Part shown: positions 1 through 7,949 of the stretch, piece by piece
Layout: each line of letters opens with the position of its first letter
Position numbering within the stretch: position 1 is the stretch's first letter
NCBI GenBank assembly: GCA_023897205.1
Contig: JAHWDD010000029.1
Location: forward strand, 9,233 to 28,947
Direction of reading: 5' to 3'
Source: Exophiala sp. HKRS030
Taxonomy: Eukaryota; Ascomycota; Eurotiomycetes; Chaetothyriales; Herpotrichiellaceae
Length of the DNA: 19,715 nucleotides
The notes under the pieces: generated by a model
Told to the model about the DNA's origin: nothing
Databases searched by the model: none
The model's input: the letters and a program-made list of their open reading frames with translations, nothing else
Translations under genes and position numbers: made by a program

Positions 1-201
1 AGTCGCTGACGTTTGTCGATATAAGCCATTTCTAATTCTCATTCTGATACTAGCTTAGACAACTTTTTTGGTGCTGTTGAAGCGGAGCCGGTTGGCAGCG
101 GTTCTATCGACTTGAATTCCAGTCCTGCAGGTCAGAACCAGTACGGTGCTGATGGACTTGATTGCCGATTGTAAAGGGTCGAGATTTTTCCCCAACATCG
201 A

Positions 202-432
202 ATGTTGTCGCCGAATGACCTGCTCGATTTCGATCGTACGTCTCACAAGGCGCAATCGCAAGAGGGTGGAAAGCTCCAAACCGTGGCCCTGATAGGATGC
301 GAAGTCTCAAATTACCAGGCCCGGCCACATATCCCAACACTAGAAGGACATAGTTACATAGTCGATCTGAAAATGTTTAATGCATGCACCAGGGCCGCAG
401 CGTTAGCTGCGATGGTCGAGGCAGATTGCTGA
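202..432 (+). CDS. Small ORF inside left TIR (76 codons), doubtful
   Basis: An ATG-started frame of 76 codons stays open in both TIR copies with no indels. Against the right copy I count nine substitutions within it, about four synonymous and five amino-acid changing, which is at most a weak hint of constraint. It has no domain that I recognise, no signal peptide and no membrane segment. Other frames of the TIR are also open over similar lengths, so this may be chance. It ends about 40 bp before the TATA box of the next start. Confidence 0.2.
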   Translation: MLSPNDLLDFDRTSHKAQSQEGGKLQTVALIGCEVSNYQARPHIPTLEGHSYIVDLKMFNACTRAAALAAMVEADC

Positions 433-473
433 ATCAACCTGGATTGCATGATTCTACGGCACGTCATTCGAAG

Positions 474-480
474 TATAAAA
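474..480 (+). promoter_or_regulatory. Inward TATA box in left TIR
   Basis: TATAAAA lies about 120 nt before the ATG at 599 and faces into the element. The same box, with nearly identical flanks, stands at 19236-19242 on the other strand, so both TIRs carry the same core promoter aimed inward. In this copy it now precedes only a broken start. Confidence 0.6.
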
Positions 481-574
481 AGGGCGTGTCGGCCGTCCTA
501 GAAATTATGTTCTCTTTCTCCTATCCTCACACATTATTCACGATCTTCATGCTTTCTTGAACCTAGCCACTTTC

Positions 575-1562
575 TCAGAGCAATTCTGAAAAAAAAAAAT
601 GGCACGAGCAGTGCCTACTTCGTCTGGCCCACGTAATTCCCCGGCCGGGGCCGAGGGTTCGCATGATCTCACTTAGATGCACGGCGACATAAGATAAGTT
701 GGCCTTGCTCGTGTTGCCACCGACGGTCGCTTCAAAGTCCCAGTCCAGAATAATTTTTACCACCCCATTCACTGCCAGTCGAATACCGCCAATGCGAAAG
801 CTGATCCCGAGTGAAAGCAAGTAGCGCACGGCGGTCATGGTCTGTACATGATCAGCGGCTTCTGTAAACTGATTGATTGGCAACAGACCATACGTGTGAC
901 ATGGCTGAAGCGACCTCTTTGATAGAGAGAGGAATGGTGTCGAATATGTCCAGCTCCACGTGCTCATGCTCATAGGCAACGAATGTCTCAGCAGCGATAT
1001 AAAGTGCTAATGGGCGGATGACATTGGGGTGGGCCATGTCCACGAGTTTCCGAAAGCTGGGCAGAACCGATTGACGCACCTCTTGCACGACTGCAAATTG
1101 GCGACAGGCGCGCTGGCGATGCATGCCTATCCATGTATGAGCTGTCCGGCTCACGGGCTCATAATCATGCAAAGGGTGGCGGTCAAGGTAGATTGGCATA
1201 GAAGCCTTGACGCAGACGATACCTTTCTCCATGTCATACTCTACCATGTACACAAACCGATCCACACTACTGACTAAGAGGCGACGACGTCTTAAACGAC
1301 AGGATGCTAGGCAGAGCGCTGTGTAGAAACTTTTATACAGTTGGCTCCTCGCTCTTGCAAAGTATTGCAGTTCGAACCATGCATATACGGCATTGACATC
1401 TCTATACACTTCACTGTCTGTTCTTTGATCCCCCTCCCTTAAGACCAACCAAAAGTTGTCGCAGCAACAAATCCAGAGGTTAGATTTGCATAATGCGTTT
1501 GTAGCGTTATGATCAAAAACTGGAGACAGTGACACGCAACCGGACCATACGCTTTGCGGCAT
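575..1562 (-). CDS. Protein kinase-like protein (pseudokinase), 3' end cut by TIR
   Basis: Two minus-strand frames join through a 52-nt intron (842-893) that starts GTATGG, has GCTGAT as likely branch site and ends TACAG; exons are 894-1562 (5' limit uncertain) and 575-841. The joined protein reads like a kinase domain. VCVKAS supplies a beta3 lysine, HPNVIRPLALY marks the beta4 region, FVAYEHEHVELDIF the hinge, and TMTAVRYLLSLGISF helix E. The catalytic loop reads FRIGGIRLAV where HRD...N is expected, and the metal-binding motif reads DWD in place of DFG. The activation loop is very short and is followed by an alpha-F-like LSEIMRTLGPG. Phosphotransfer therefore looks unlikely. The last 18 or so residues are read antisense through the left TIR and are foreign, so the C-lobe appears truncated. 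The ATG at 1562 is the ORF limit; convincing homology begins near 1360. A role as a scaffold or signalling protein would be a guess. Confidence 0.6.
599..676 (+). pseudogene. Truncated copy of the TIR-anchored gene start
   Basis: An A-run is followed by an ATG whose first 11 codons (MARAVPTSSGP) match the first 11 of the gene at 17980-19110 (MAQALPTSSGP), with two differences. After base 632 the match ends, and the frame runs 14 more unrelated codons to TAG at 674-676. The rest of the gene is absent from this end. A GTAATT directly at the breakpoint and a CACTTAG 40 nt later could act as splice sites, but I see no long frame beyond them. Most likely it is a start left behind by the inverted duplication. 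Confidence 0.7.
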
Positions 1563-1626
1563 AGCTTAGGGCACCAGGTCCAGCTGGGCAAGTTTTGCAC
1601 AAGTGGCCCCTCTCCCCACGAGCCTA

Positions 1627-1926
1627 TTAGAGCACGGTTCGGCTCGCGACCCACTTAGCTTCTTCTATCCTGACCAATCTTTGCGTCTTGCGAAGCAGGC
1701 GCTGTACCTTGCGAGCCAACGCCACCGAGACTGTCCTGGCATGCTCCATCGAATCTACCTCGCGGCGTAGTGACGAAATTTGGCCCAACAACGAATCTCG
1801 CTCTGTCGTGAGGGCAATCAAGTCATAATGCTCCTGGTCTTCGAGTTGATGGGACAATTTGCGGACCAAACTCTCGAGTTCAAACGAGTCTGAATAAACA
1901 CTGGAGGTAGGTCGTTGATGAGACAT
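1627..1926 (-). CDS. Coiled-coil protein, possibly N-terminal part of the kinase-like gene
   Basis: This 99-residue frame starts at ATG 1926, about 65 nt after a TATAAAAG box on the same strand. Residues about 15-85 are charged and heptad-rich (LESLVRKLSHQLEDQ, SLLGQISSLRREVDS, VALARKVQRLLRKTQRL), predicting a coiled coil. It lies directly upstream of the kinase-like gene on the same strand. The end (IEEAKWVASR) resembles the ARARSQLYKS stretch that opens the kinase homology, which suggests one protein split by an intron or insertion of roughly 270-300 nt between about 1650 and 1360. A GTGGGT at the end of this frame and a TTTGCAAG near 1358 would join in phase, but an intron of that length is unusual beside its neighbours. 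As a separate gene its function is unknown. Confidence 0.55.
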   Translation of the reverse strand: MSHQRPTSSVYSDSFELESLVRKLSHQLEDQEHYDLIALTTERDSLLGQISSLRREVDSMEHARTVSVALARKVQRLLRKTQRLVRIEEAKWVASRTVL

Positions 1927-1986
1927 ACAAGTCTGAAGAGGGTCTAGATCCGTAACGCCGCAGCACGCCGCGGTCAGGAATGCCTG

Positions 1987-1994
1987 CTTTTATA
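1987..1994 (-). promoter_or_regulatory. TATA box for coiled-coil/kinase gene
   Basis: TATAAAAG on the minus strand lies about 62 nt upstream of the ATG at 1926. It supports transcription starting here and running left through the coiled-coil frame toward the kinase-like frame. Confidence 0.45.
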
Positions 1995-2255
1995 ATCTGT
2001 ACTTGGAGCATCGGCGGGTGGAAATGATCTGATAGCGGACTTTTGGACGAACTCGCCAAAATGTCCACCCGTCGTCGTATTTCAATGTCTTCTCGGAACG
2101 TCACGCGAGGAATTTATTCTCCACTCATACGACTCACGCATTATGTCGCCTCATGCCAGCTCTCAGCCTCACGATACCGGGTTTAAAGAACCTTTTTGCA
2201 AATGTCAGGTTATTGTACTATGCATGAAGATTTTACAGGCTGACGAATTTGTTGA

Positions 2256-2910
2256 ATGACAGATAGAAACACTACGTTTCCCCACCCTGGAGCAAACACA
2301 AATCAACCCTGGCTTTCAGCATCGGACGTTGAGTGGACAATGGACAAGCTGAGACTGCGCTTTAAGAACAGAGGACTTCCAGGTACTCTTGAAAGGGAGC
2401 CCACAAAGGTGCCGGAAGTGACCTATCTCAAAACAGACACAAGGCACAGCAGACACAGCCTCCGTGCCTTCGCAAGATGTGTCAGATGACAAAGGATATA
2501 GTGGCCCCAGCTCGCCAGACAATGAATTTACGAACGAGATAGATTCCGGGTCAGAGCAACACGGTAGTCACGGCCAAGAGAGCACCATTCAAGTTTATTC
2601 GGCCGGTACGGAGACAGACTCCATTCATGACGATCAAAGCGGAGAAATCAAGGCCTCAGAAATCATAGGGGCAATCTCTCCTCAGCGCAACGTATCTTTT
2701 TTATCTTTCCCCGGGGATTCTACAGAGAACGTCCCTCTTCACACAACAGATAGAAGCATACCCCGGGAGGCTGAACCCGAGCTCGAGCTCGGCGCCGTTG
2801 ATGCTCCCCATGATACCTCAACGCAGCCTGAAAAGCAAGCATTCCGCAGGGCGTGGGGGGATTTTGCACGACGATCACTGGTATTGCTAGACGATCACTG
2901 GTATTGCTAG
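2256..2910 (+). CDS. Acidic Ser/Glu-rich protein of unknown function, spliced
   Basis: A frame from ATG 2256 (MTDRNTTFPHPGAN...) and a second open from 2422 to the TGC-TAG at 2910 fit together if a 61-nt intron at about 2382-2442 (GTACTC...ACACAAG) is removed. The product would be about 197 residues, hydrophilic and acidic, with many S, D and E, no membrane segment and no recognised domain. The C-terminus is altered by a 20-bp tandem duplication (2871-2910). Removing one copy restores a slightly longer ending, LLDGLEFVKCS, with stop at 2936-2938. The bases before the ATG (GCTGACGAATTTGTTGAATGACAG) also resemble a branch site plus 3' splice site, so the real start may lie in an unseen upstream exon. 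Confidence 0.4.
2871..2910 (+). repeat. Perfect 20-bp tandem duplication
   Basis: ACGATCACTGGTATTGCTAG occurs twice head to tail at 2871-2890 and 2891-2910. Because 20 is not a multiple of three, it shifts the frame of the acidic ORF and creates the stop in the second copy. Perfect identity suggests a recent replication-slippage event. Confidence 0.95.
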
Positions 2911-3205
2911 ATGGTCTTGAGTTTGTCAAGTGCAGTTGAGATAAGCTTCTTCTTAAAATTCAGCACAATGTTACATCAAAGAAATCATGAGGACAAATGA
3001 TATCATGAAGAGTGGCCACTGTACAGTACAATAACGGAACACGGGTGTTCAAAAATGCGAGTTTCATGACCAGTCATCTCTCAGGGGCTGCAGAAGCTGA
3101 GAAGAACAACATCGCGGCATGCGAATAACAGGAATCTGAACCGTGACTATATAATATAAAATCCCGAATATCACACAGGTGCATCATGTATCGCGGCCTC
3201 CGGTG

Positions 3206-3869
3206 TTATTTTCTTCTCGCTGACCTAATCAGGGCAATACCGTAGTGGGTTGCAGAAGAAGAGGCATTAATTCTTCTCCCCCATTCTACATCTTTTTTCT
3301 CAATTCGAGGGATCAAGATGATGTCGTATATGATGAACACGACAATCGAAAGCGTGAGCCAGGCACCAATGACGCAACCGGAAATGATGGCAGTAATTGA
3401 CCACTGGCCGTGCCTCGCCGTGTATATGTTGATGATGGTCGACATCAGTCCCATGGCAGAATTGGTGAGTGTAGGTCTTGGAGCATCAGACAGATTCTGG
3501 GACTGGTTCAGTCTGGGGCCTCACTTACACAACAGTGTTACGTTTGACCCAGTAGTAATTGTGCTGGCACTTCCACCACAGCCACCCGAGGCCGGCTGAA
3601 GCGATAAAGCAGAAAACAGATGCCACCACGATGAGGGGAACATAGTGCACGGCCATCATGACGGATGTCTCAACTTTTCCCGTGCTAACAGCGCCAACGT
3701 GGCTAATAGATGCATATGTTGACGGAGAGATTAGGTAGCCCGCTAGAAGCACTGACGAGAATCCAGCCGCTGCTGTGGTGTAGATCCAGGATATCTGATC
3801 GCTATCCCACAGCATGTCGCGGTGGAGCGATGTCCCTTGACCGTGGATGACTTGCCTCGGTTGTTGCAT
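3206..3869 (-). CDS. Multi-pass membrane protein of a fungal family of unknown function
   Basis: Exons 3529-3869 and 3206-3476 (minus strand) flank a 52-nt intron with GTAAGT at its start and CTGAT/CCAAG at its end; the split codon is restored exactly. The 203-residue product has hydrophobic spans at about 27-48 (ISWIYTTAAAGFSSVLLAGY), 75-99 (HYVPLIVVASVFCFIASAGL) and 139-168 (WSITAIISGCVIGAWLTLSI), plus a weaker one near 118-133, so three or four membrane passes. The stretch GLMSTIINIYTARHGQWSITA resembles, from memory, a widespread uncharacterised family of small four-span proteins in filamentous ascomycetes. I chose ATG 3869 because a TATATA box sits 35-40 nt upstream and the sequence beyond it looks non-coding although the frame stays open to 4259. 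No catalytic motif is visible. Confidence 0.75.
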
Positions 3870-3903
3870 TGTTCGGAATTGTGACGGCGTATTATTCTTG
3901 AGG

Positions 3904-3910
3904 TATATAT
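3904..3910 (-). promoter_or_regulatory. TATA box for the membrane protein gene
   Basis: ATATATA on the minus strand lies about 35-40 nt before ATG 3869. It supports that start over the far-upstream ATG at 4259, which would overlap the chromodomain gene. Confidence 0.5.
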
Positions 3911-4249
3911 GCTCTTTAGCCGGCGCCCGACTTTCTTTTCTATGTCGAGTATGCTCCACCGTCAAACATTCTGATGGGATGTCTTGATGCGGTCTTTCAG
4001 TTGTCAAGAACCCATCCGTCCCTTGAGGGTGCACATACTTACGAAGCACACATTCTGTTCTGCGAAGGTCTTGAAGTCGTGCTAATGTATATTTCAGACA
4101 AGGGACGCGGACACGTTCTCGTCGCCTCAGCTCAACTTGCGAGCGTAATCCTGAATCATGCGCACGCTTGGAAATTGTTCGACGAGAGTTGAATGCGAAC
4201 GATGGGTAGCAATCAACAACGTTTGATTGTAAAAGTAGGTAGAGCACAG

Positions 4250-4795
4250 CTACGACCACAGTGACTCGAACTTTACTCCATGCGCGAATACTACGTCTGC
4301 AATTTCATCTTCCAGCTCCCATGTCGGACAGTCATGGCCCTTCCACTTGACTCCAACATGTATGATACTGTTTGATGATTGATAATGGCCAAGGATAGCT
4401 TCGATGTCACAAGGCAGAGTGGATTCGGAGATTCGCGGACGTTGGTGGATGTCTTGCCACCAGCTCAGCTTCTCACTGTCCTCTTGAACCCAGAATAAGT
4501 TCTCTAAATGGGGCCAATCCCATCGAAAATCTTCTTCTGCCTCAACTCCTTTAACTCCATAAAACGTCCTTTCACCTGCTTTGAAGGTAAGGAGAACGTC
4601 GTCGACCATGACTTGACGACACCACGGGACCTCAAAAACGGAGCCGCGGAAGCGATGGGTGGCGGCAAGCATCTCGAGGATAGAATATACTAATAGCACA
4701 TGACTCCTTAGGTCTCTTGCAATGACGTTGAAGCATTCATGATATATAGTTTTGACGATGCTCAAGGCTTCAGCCCCTTCTTCACAACTGGGCAT
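4250..4795 (-). CDS. Chromodomain protein, 181 aa
   Basis: This uninterrupted 181-residue frame has a chromodomain at its C-terminus (about residues 129-172): DIEAILGHYQ, then HVGVKWKGHDCPTWELEDEI, matching the fold pattern V-E-x-I-L ... Y-x-V-K-W-K-G-Y ... T-W-E-P. Aligned to HP1, the aromatic cage that holds methylated H3K9 is mostly lost: the first tyrosine is Cys129 and the third aromatic is His154, with only Trp151 kept. Loss of cage aromatics is known in chromodomains at the C-terminus of Ty3/gypsy chromovirus integrases, so a retroelement origin is possible. However, residues 1-128 show no integrase motif; they are rich in W and D/E (RWDWPHLENLFWVQEDSEKL). Start ATG 4795 is the first in frame, with a TATA-like palindrome about 110 nt upstream. 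It could act on chromatin, but binding is unproven. Confidence 0.75.
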   Translation of the reverse strand: MPSCEEGAEALSIVKTIYHECFNVIARDLRSHVLLVYSILEMLAATHRFRGSVFEVPWCRQVMVDDVLLTFKAGERTFYGVKGVEAEEDFRWDWPHLENLFWVQEDSEKLSWWQDIHQRPRISESTLPCDIEAILGHYQSSNSIIHVGVKWKGHDCPTWELEDEIADVVFAHGVKFESLWS

Positions 4796-4904
4796 GGAAT
4801 GAGATAATATGCGTCAAAGCGCAAGAATCTTTTCCATGCAGCGTTCGTCGTAGCAAGTTAACGACAAAGGCTGAAATAGACACAATGCATCAAGGTTTAC
4901 TTCT

Positions 4905-4913
4905 TATAAAGAT
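4905..4913. promoter_or_regulatory. Near-palindromic TATA element between divergent genes
   Basis: CTTATAAAG reads as TATAAAG on the plus strand (about 40 nt before ATG 4952) and CTTTATAAG on the minus strand (about 110 nt before ATG 4795). It is the only clear TATA in the 156-bp gap, so the chromodomain gene and the small hydrophobic-tail gene may share it. Confidence 0.4.
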
Positions 4914-4951
4914 CTGGCTAGGTCCTGGCATATGCAACACGAGAAACAACC

Positions 4952-5239
4952 ATGACTGTTGCTCTACAAAGTCCGTGCACCACCTCTGGTCACGTCCCCG
5001 GCGGACACTTACCAAACTGCTCAACTCGGCTTTGCCATGCATCGTCTGTCATTCTTCCGCAACACACCTTGACAACGATCAATTACGCCCATGGCACTGG
5101 CGTAGCAAATCTGACAGCCCACGCGTTTTCGACGTCACCACCCCAACCCCCTATCGATAACTCGACTCCAGGTTCCTCGCGCACTGTTGGTGTACTCACC
5201 GTCTTTCTCTTGATCCTGTCTATGATATTAGGTAGATAG
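4952..5239 (+). CDS. Small Ser/Thr-rich protein with hydrophobic C-terminal tail
   Basis: This 95-residue frame starts 40 nt after a TATA box. It is Thr/Ser/Pro-rich with early cysteines (SPCTTSG, NCSTRLCHAS) and ends in a hydrophobic segment TVGVLTVFLLILSMI followed only by LGR. The ending resembles a GPI-attachment signal (candidate site in NSTPGSS) or a tail anchor. No signal peptide is visible at this start, so it is either tail-anchored or missing a 5' exon. It lies just before the large mucin-like surface protein on the same strand and shares its Ser/Thr-rich character, which suggests a cell-surface role, though this is inference. Confidence 0.5.
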   Translation: MTVALQSPCTTSGHVPGGHLPNCSTRLCHASSVILPQHTLTTINYAHGTGVANLTAHAFSTSPPQPPIDNSTPGSSRTVGVLTVFLLILSMILGR

Positions 5240-5611
5240 AATTACCGAATAGATGAGTTTGTCCATTAAAATGCGTTATTGATTTTACTCATATTCAGCA
5301 GGCGACGTGAATCGTAAAACGTGGCCTTGGCAACCTAATGAATGAGTGAACAACAGTCCACACGGAGTGGCATTTAAAATCTGAAGCAGCTGGAATACTA
5401 GAAAACCCTCCAAAGAAAAGAAATAAATTAAGTCTGTGTTGAAGTGTGACGACAGTGTGAATCAACCAGTTATCCACAAGTCGTCATTGTCTCCCCCTCT
5501 ATCTCCTATACAAGGCAGACGTTCCGCTACAGGAGCCTTAGAAAACTCATTCGCTCTTTGCTTTCTGTACTGAACAAGAACTCCCAATACTCGTGAGAAG
5601 TCGTCGCCGCC
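5240..5611. other. Intergenic stretch upstream of the mucin-like gene
   Basis: No convincing coding frame is present on either strand. The last 130 bp are pyrimidine-rich (TCTCCCCCTCTATCTCC near 5488), as is common in fungal promoters. It probably holds the terminator of the small gene and the promoter of the gene at 5612. Confidence 0.4.
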
Positions 5612-7234
5612 ATGCTGCCTGCCATCGTCTGGATGGCTCTGGGCATTCAGATCTACGCTCTTGGTGCCATTCATGGCGGATCAATGGCTGGGAATATTAG
5701 CTATACTGCCCGTCTCAACACTGCCGCAGTGTCGAACTACAGATCTGCAATGGTCCAAGGAATCACGACGAAAACGCTCAGCAATTTTGGTGGCTACAGA
5801 CAATCGCTCGTAGGAGATGAGGCTGACACGTCTCCTACTCAGGGTTTCGATGGAAAAGCTACGGTATTGACGTCTCCATCTAATGCGCAGAGAGTGAGGT
5901 CTAGCGACGCCAGCTTTTTGACCGCATCAAGCTTCCTGTCTTCGAGAACATTTGCCTCGGCGAACTCCGAAACCCGAACCGAGCCAGAGACCACCGCAAA
6001 GTCTCTGAGCCCCGCCATTAAGCAAAGCACCTGGGCTGCCGTTTCACGCCTTTCTAACCCAATCTCTACAGGGTCCGCCGATAAACCTTGGATCCTGGAG
6101 ACCTCGGTAATGACACACCAAATAACTATCACCAAAACCATGGCACAGGCTGGAACAGCGTCAGTTGACTCGACGCCACCGGATTCAACAGCCGAGACCC
6201 ATTCAACCCCAGTCCTATGGTCCAGACCAACGCCAGTTGTGTCAACAAGCATGGACTTCACTGCTCCCGCGATCGTGACTGTGACGCAGTACACGTCAAC
6301 ATCATCTAGATCCTCGGCGTCTGGATCTCACTACAGCGTTGTCTCTTTGGAAAGTCTCCAAGCAGCCACTTCAGTGATACAAACGAGTCGCAGCTCGATA
6401 CGGAAAACGGCAACCTCATCATACAATTCCGTGCTATTGTTGTCATCAACACGTCCACTTCACTCGTCGAGTTGGTCTTCTTTCGTGACAAAGATTGACT
6501 CCAGCTTGTCGCTCTCCAGCAACATTCCATTACTGCCTGCCTCGAGACAGACCGGTGCTCGGTTTTCTGAAGCTGCTGTAAAAACTTCCGGTGCCGGACC
6601 AAGTAAAGGCACACCAACGATCGACCGAATCCCCACGTACTCACCCTTCATGCACACGAGCGCAGCCGTCATTCTGCCTGATCCAGCCAAATTCCGTTCG
6701 TCGATGATACACGAGAACATGAACATTCCAATTCACACGGCGACGTCAAGTGATTCAACTGCTGCGCCCGTCACTCAGGCACCAACATCTGACGTCACAA
6801 CTTCGTTCGGGCCACACCCGGACTCTGGAAGCTCCGGATGGACTCGTCAAACCACATCCAACGCTTTCGGGTTGACCAACTTTGCGACTGCAACATCAGA
6901 CGGCCAAAGCTCTGTAGGTAGTGGGGAATTCTGGACTAGTACGGTAACTTCCACGGCCAGTGTCATTGTGCCCAATCACGACCCTTTCACGGCCAACGCC
7001 GATGCCGTGAGCACGGAAAAGCAGAAGAAGACCACCGTTGGTGTTACCGTCGGTGCTGTTACCACTGGCATGGCGTTCATCGTTATCGTTTTCTGTTTTG
7101 CTAGCCGGCGCAGACGTCGAGCATACTCATTTAGGCGTGCCGCTTCGGATTCCGGCAGCGAGAATACGCTTGACTTTCGATGCGCCGGCCTGGGAGCCGC
7201 TACACAACTGAGCGAGACACAAAAGTTGCATTAA
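5612..7234 (+). CDS. Mucin-like single-pass surface protein
   Basis: This intron-free 540-residue frame encodes a probable type I membrane protein. Residues 1 to about 22 (MLPAIVWMALGIQIYALGAI) form a signal peptide. Residues about 25-470 are extremely Ser/Thr-rich and likely heavily O-glycosylated. Residues about 474-497 (TTVGVTVGAVTTGMAFIVIV) are the membrane span, followed by a basic stop-transfer SRRRRRAYSFRR and a 43-residue cytoplasmic tail. This layout matches fungal cell-wall sensors and adhesin-like proteins (Mid2/WSC type) in general form, but no WSC, CFEM or other cysteine domain is present, so the ligand is unknown. Start 5612 is chosen because it begins the signal peptide. Confidence 0.8.
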   Translation: MLPAIVWMALGIQIYALGAIHGGSMAGNISYTARLNTAAVSNYRSAMVQGITTKTLSNFGGYRQSLVGDEADTSPTQGFDGKATVLTSPSNAQRVRSSDASFLTASSFLSSRTFASANSETRTEPETTAKSLSPAIKQSTWAAVSRLSNPISTGSADKPWILETSVMTHQITITKTMAQAGTASVDSTPPDSTAETHSTPVLWSRPTPVVSTSMDFTAPAIVTVTQYTSTSSRSSASGSHYSVVSLESLQAATSVIQTSRSSIRKTATSSYNSVLLLSSTRPLHSSSWSSFVTKIDSSLSLSSNIPLLPASRQTGARFSEAAVKTSGAGPSKGTPTIDRIPTYSPFMHTSAAVILPDPAKFRSSMIHENMNIPIHTATSSDSTAAPVTQAPTSDVTTSFGPHPDSGSSGWTRQTTSNAFGLTNFATATSDGQSSVGSGEFWTSTVTSTASVIVPNHDPFTANADAVSTEKQKKTTVGVTVGAVTTGMAFIVIVFCFASRRRRRAYSFRRAASDSGSENTLDFRCAGLGAATQLSETQKLH

Positions 7235-7949
7235 GCATCTGGAGAAGGTCAGGAACAATACAAGTGGGATGTTGGTTCCAACATAGGCAGCAGCGGGATT
7301 ACGCACCCCTAGATGGCAACAATGTGCTCACTTGAGGCACTTGCAATTGTACTTTCAAAGCCAACGCAAAAGGTGCAGGTGTGTGGTGTGGCCCGAGTGA
7401 GCTGACCTCGATGGATGCCCTGCCGCCTCTGTGGTCCTACGTTTGATGCCCGCGAACCTGATCGACAGCAAGGTTATTTTGCCGCATCGATAATATTCTT
7501 TCCTCGACCGTGCCTTAGCATCGAGAATTTCACTGCTTGGGAGCTCAGGTAGCATCTTGTCTTTTTGGCACCTGCATGAAAAAAAGGGGCGTACGAAGAC
7601 TAAGCCTTGAGGCATCTGTAGGCCACCTTTGTTATTTGGGGCGGCCCCTACACCCTCTTTAGGATTGGTCGGCGCTTATCCTGCCCATACATCGTCGACT
7701 GCAGCAGGCGCTCTCATCACGTGCGTATTTGGCTATGCGAGCCGCGCCGCAACCGACCCGATGCTTATCCGTAATACATGGTAGGCTCATTCAGCTGCAG
7801 GGGGCTGCATGACGGATTGTTATGAAACCTTCGTCGGAAATCCATAGAACTATGGCCCTATTATCGTTTCTTTTGTGTACAATCATTTGTTCCGATAAAT
7901 TCATCCTATGTCCTGGACAAAGCATTCACTACCCGCAACAAATCCTGTT
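7235..7949. other. Gene-poor stretch of about 700 bp
   Basis: I find no gene with confidence. A minus-strand frame at 7355-7615 (internal start giving MLPELPSSEILDAKARSRKE) is open for 86 codons but has no recognisable feature or splice context. Possible regulatory sequence includes a CACGTG E-box at 7718-7723 and a GC-rich GGGGCGGCCCC at about 7638. The stretch separates two convergent transcription units and may be mostly 3' flanking sequence. Confidence 0.4.

Larger units (their letters stand above)
1..632 (+). repeat. Left long terminal inverted repeat
   Basis: The reverse complement of the right edge of the window matches this stretch almost base for base, from the outermost positions (base 2 pairs with base 19714) to about base 632. 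By eye there are roughly 25-30 substitutions, mostly transitions, and small length differences near 550-598, giving about 95% identity. The match stops abruptly within a coding sequence, just after the shared codons for TSSGP. The repeat holds a 76-codon ORF, an inward TATA box and an ATG. Whether the repeat continues outside the window cannot be seen. Confidence 0.95.

Noticed and set aside
3870..4259. Upstream extension of the membrane protein frame to ATG 4259, starting with a hydrophobic MVVAVLYLLLQ
   Set aside because: It would overlap the end of the chromodomain gene, its middle is Arg-rich and unlike coding sequence, and a TATA box lies just before ATG 3869.
5839..6294. A 151-codon minus-strand frame
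   Set aside because: It lies fully inside the mucin-like gene; its Val-rich composition is the mirror of Thr/Ser codons on the other strand.
6306..6726. Two overlapping minus-strand frames within the mucin-like gene
   Set aside because: Shadows of the plus-strand coding sequence with no independent signals.
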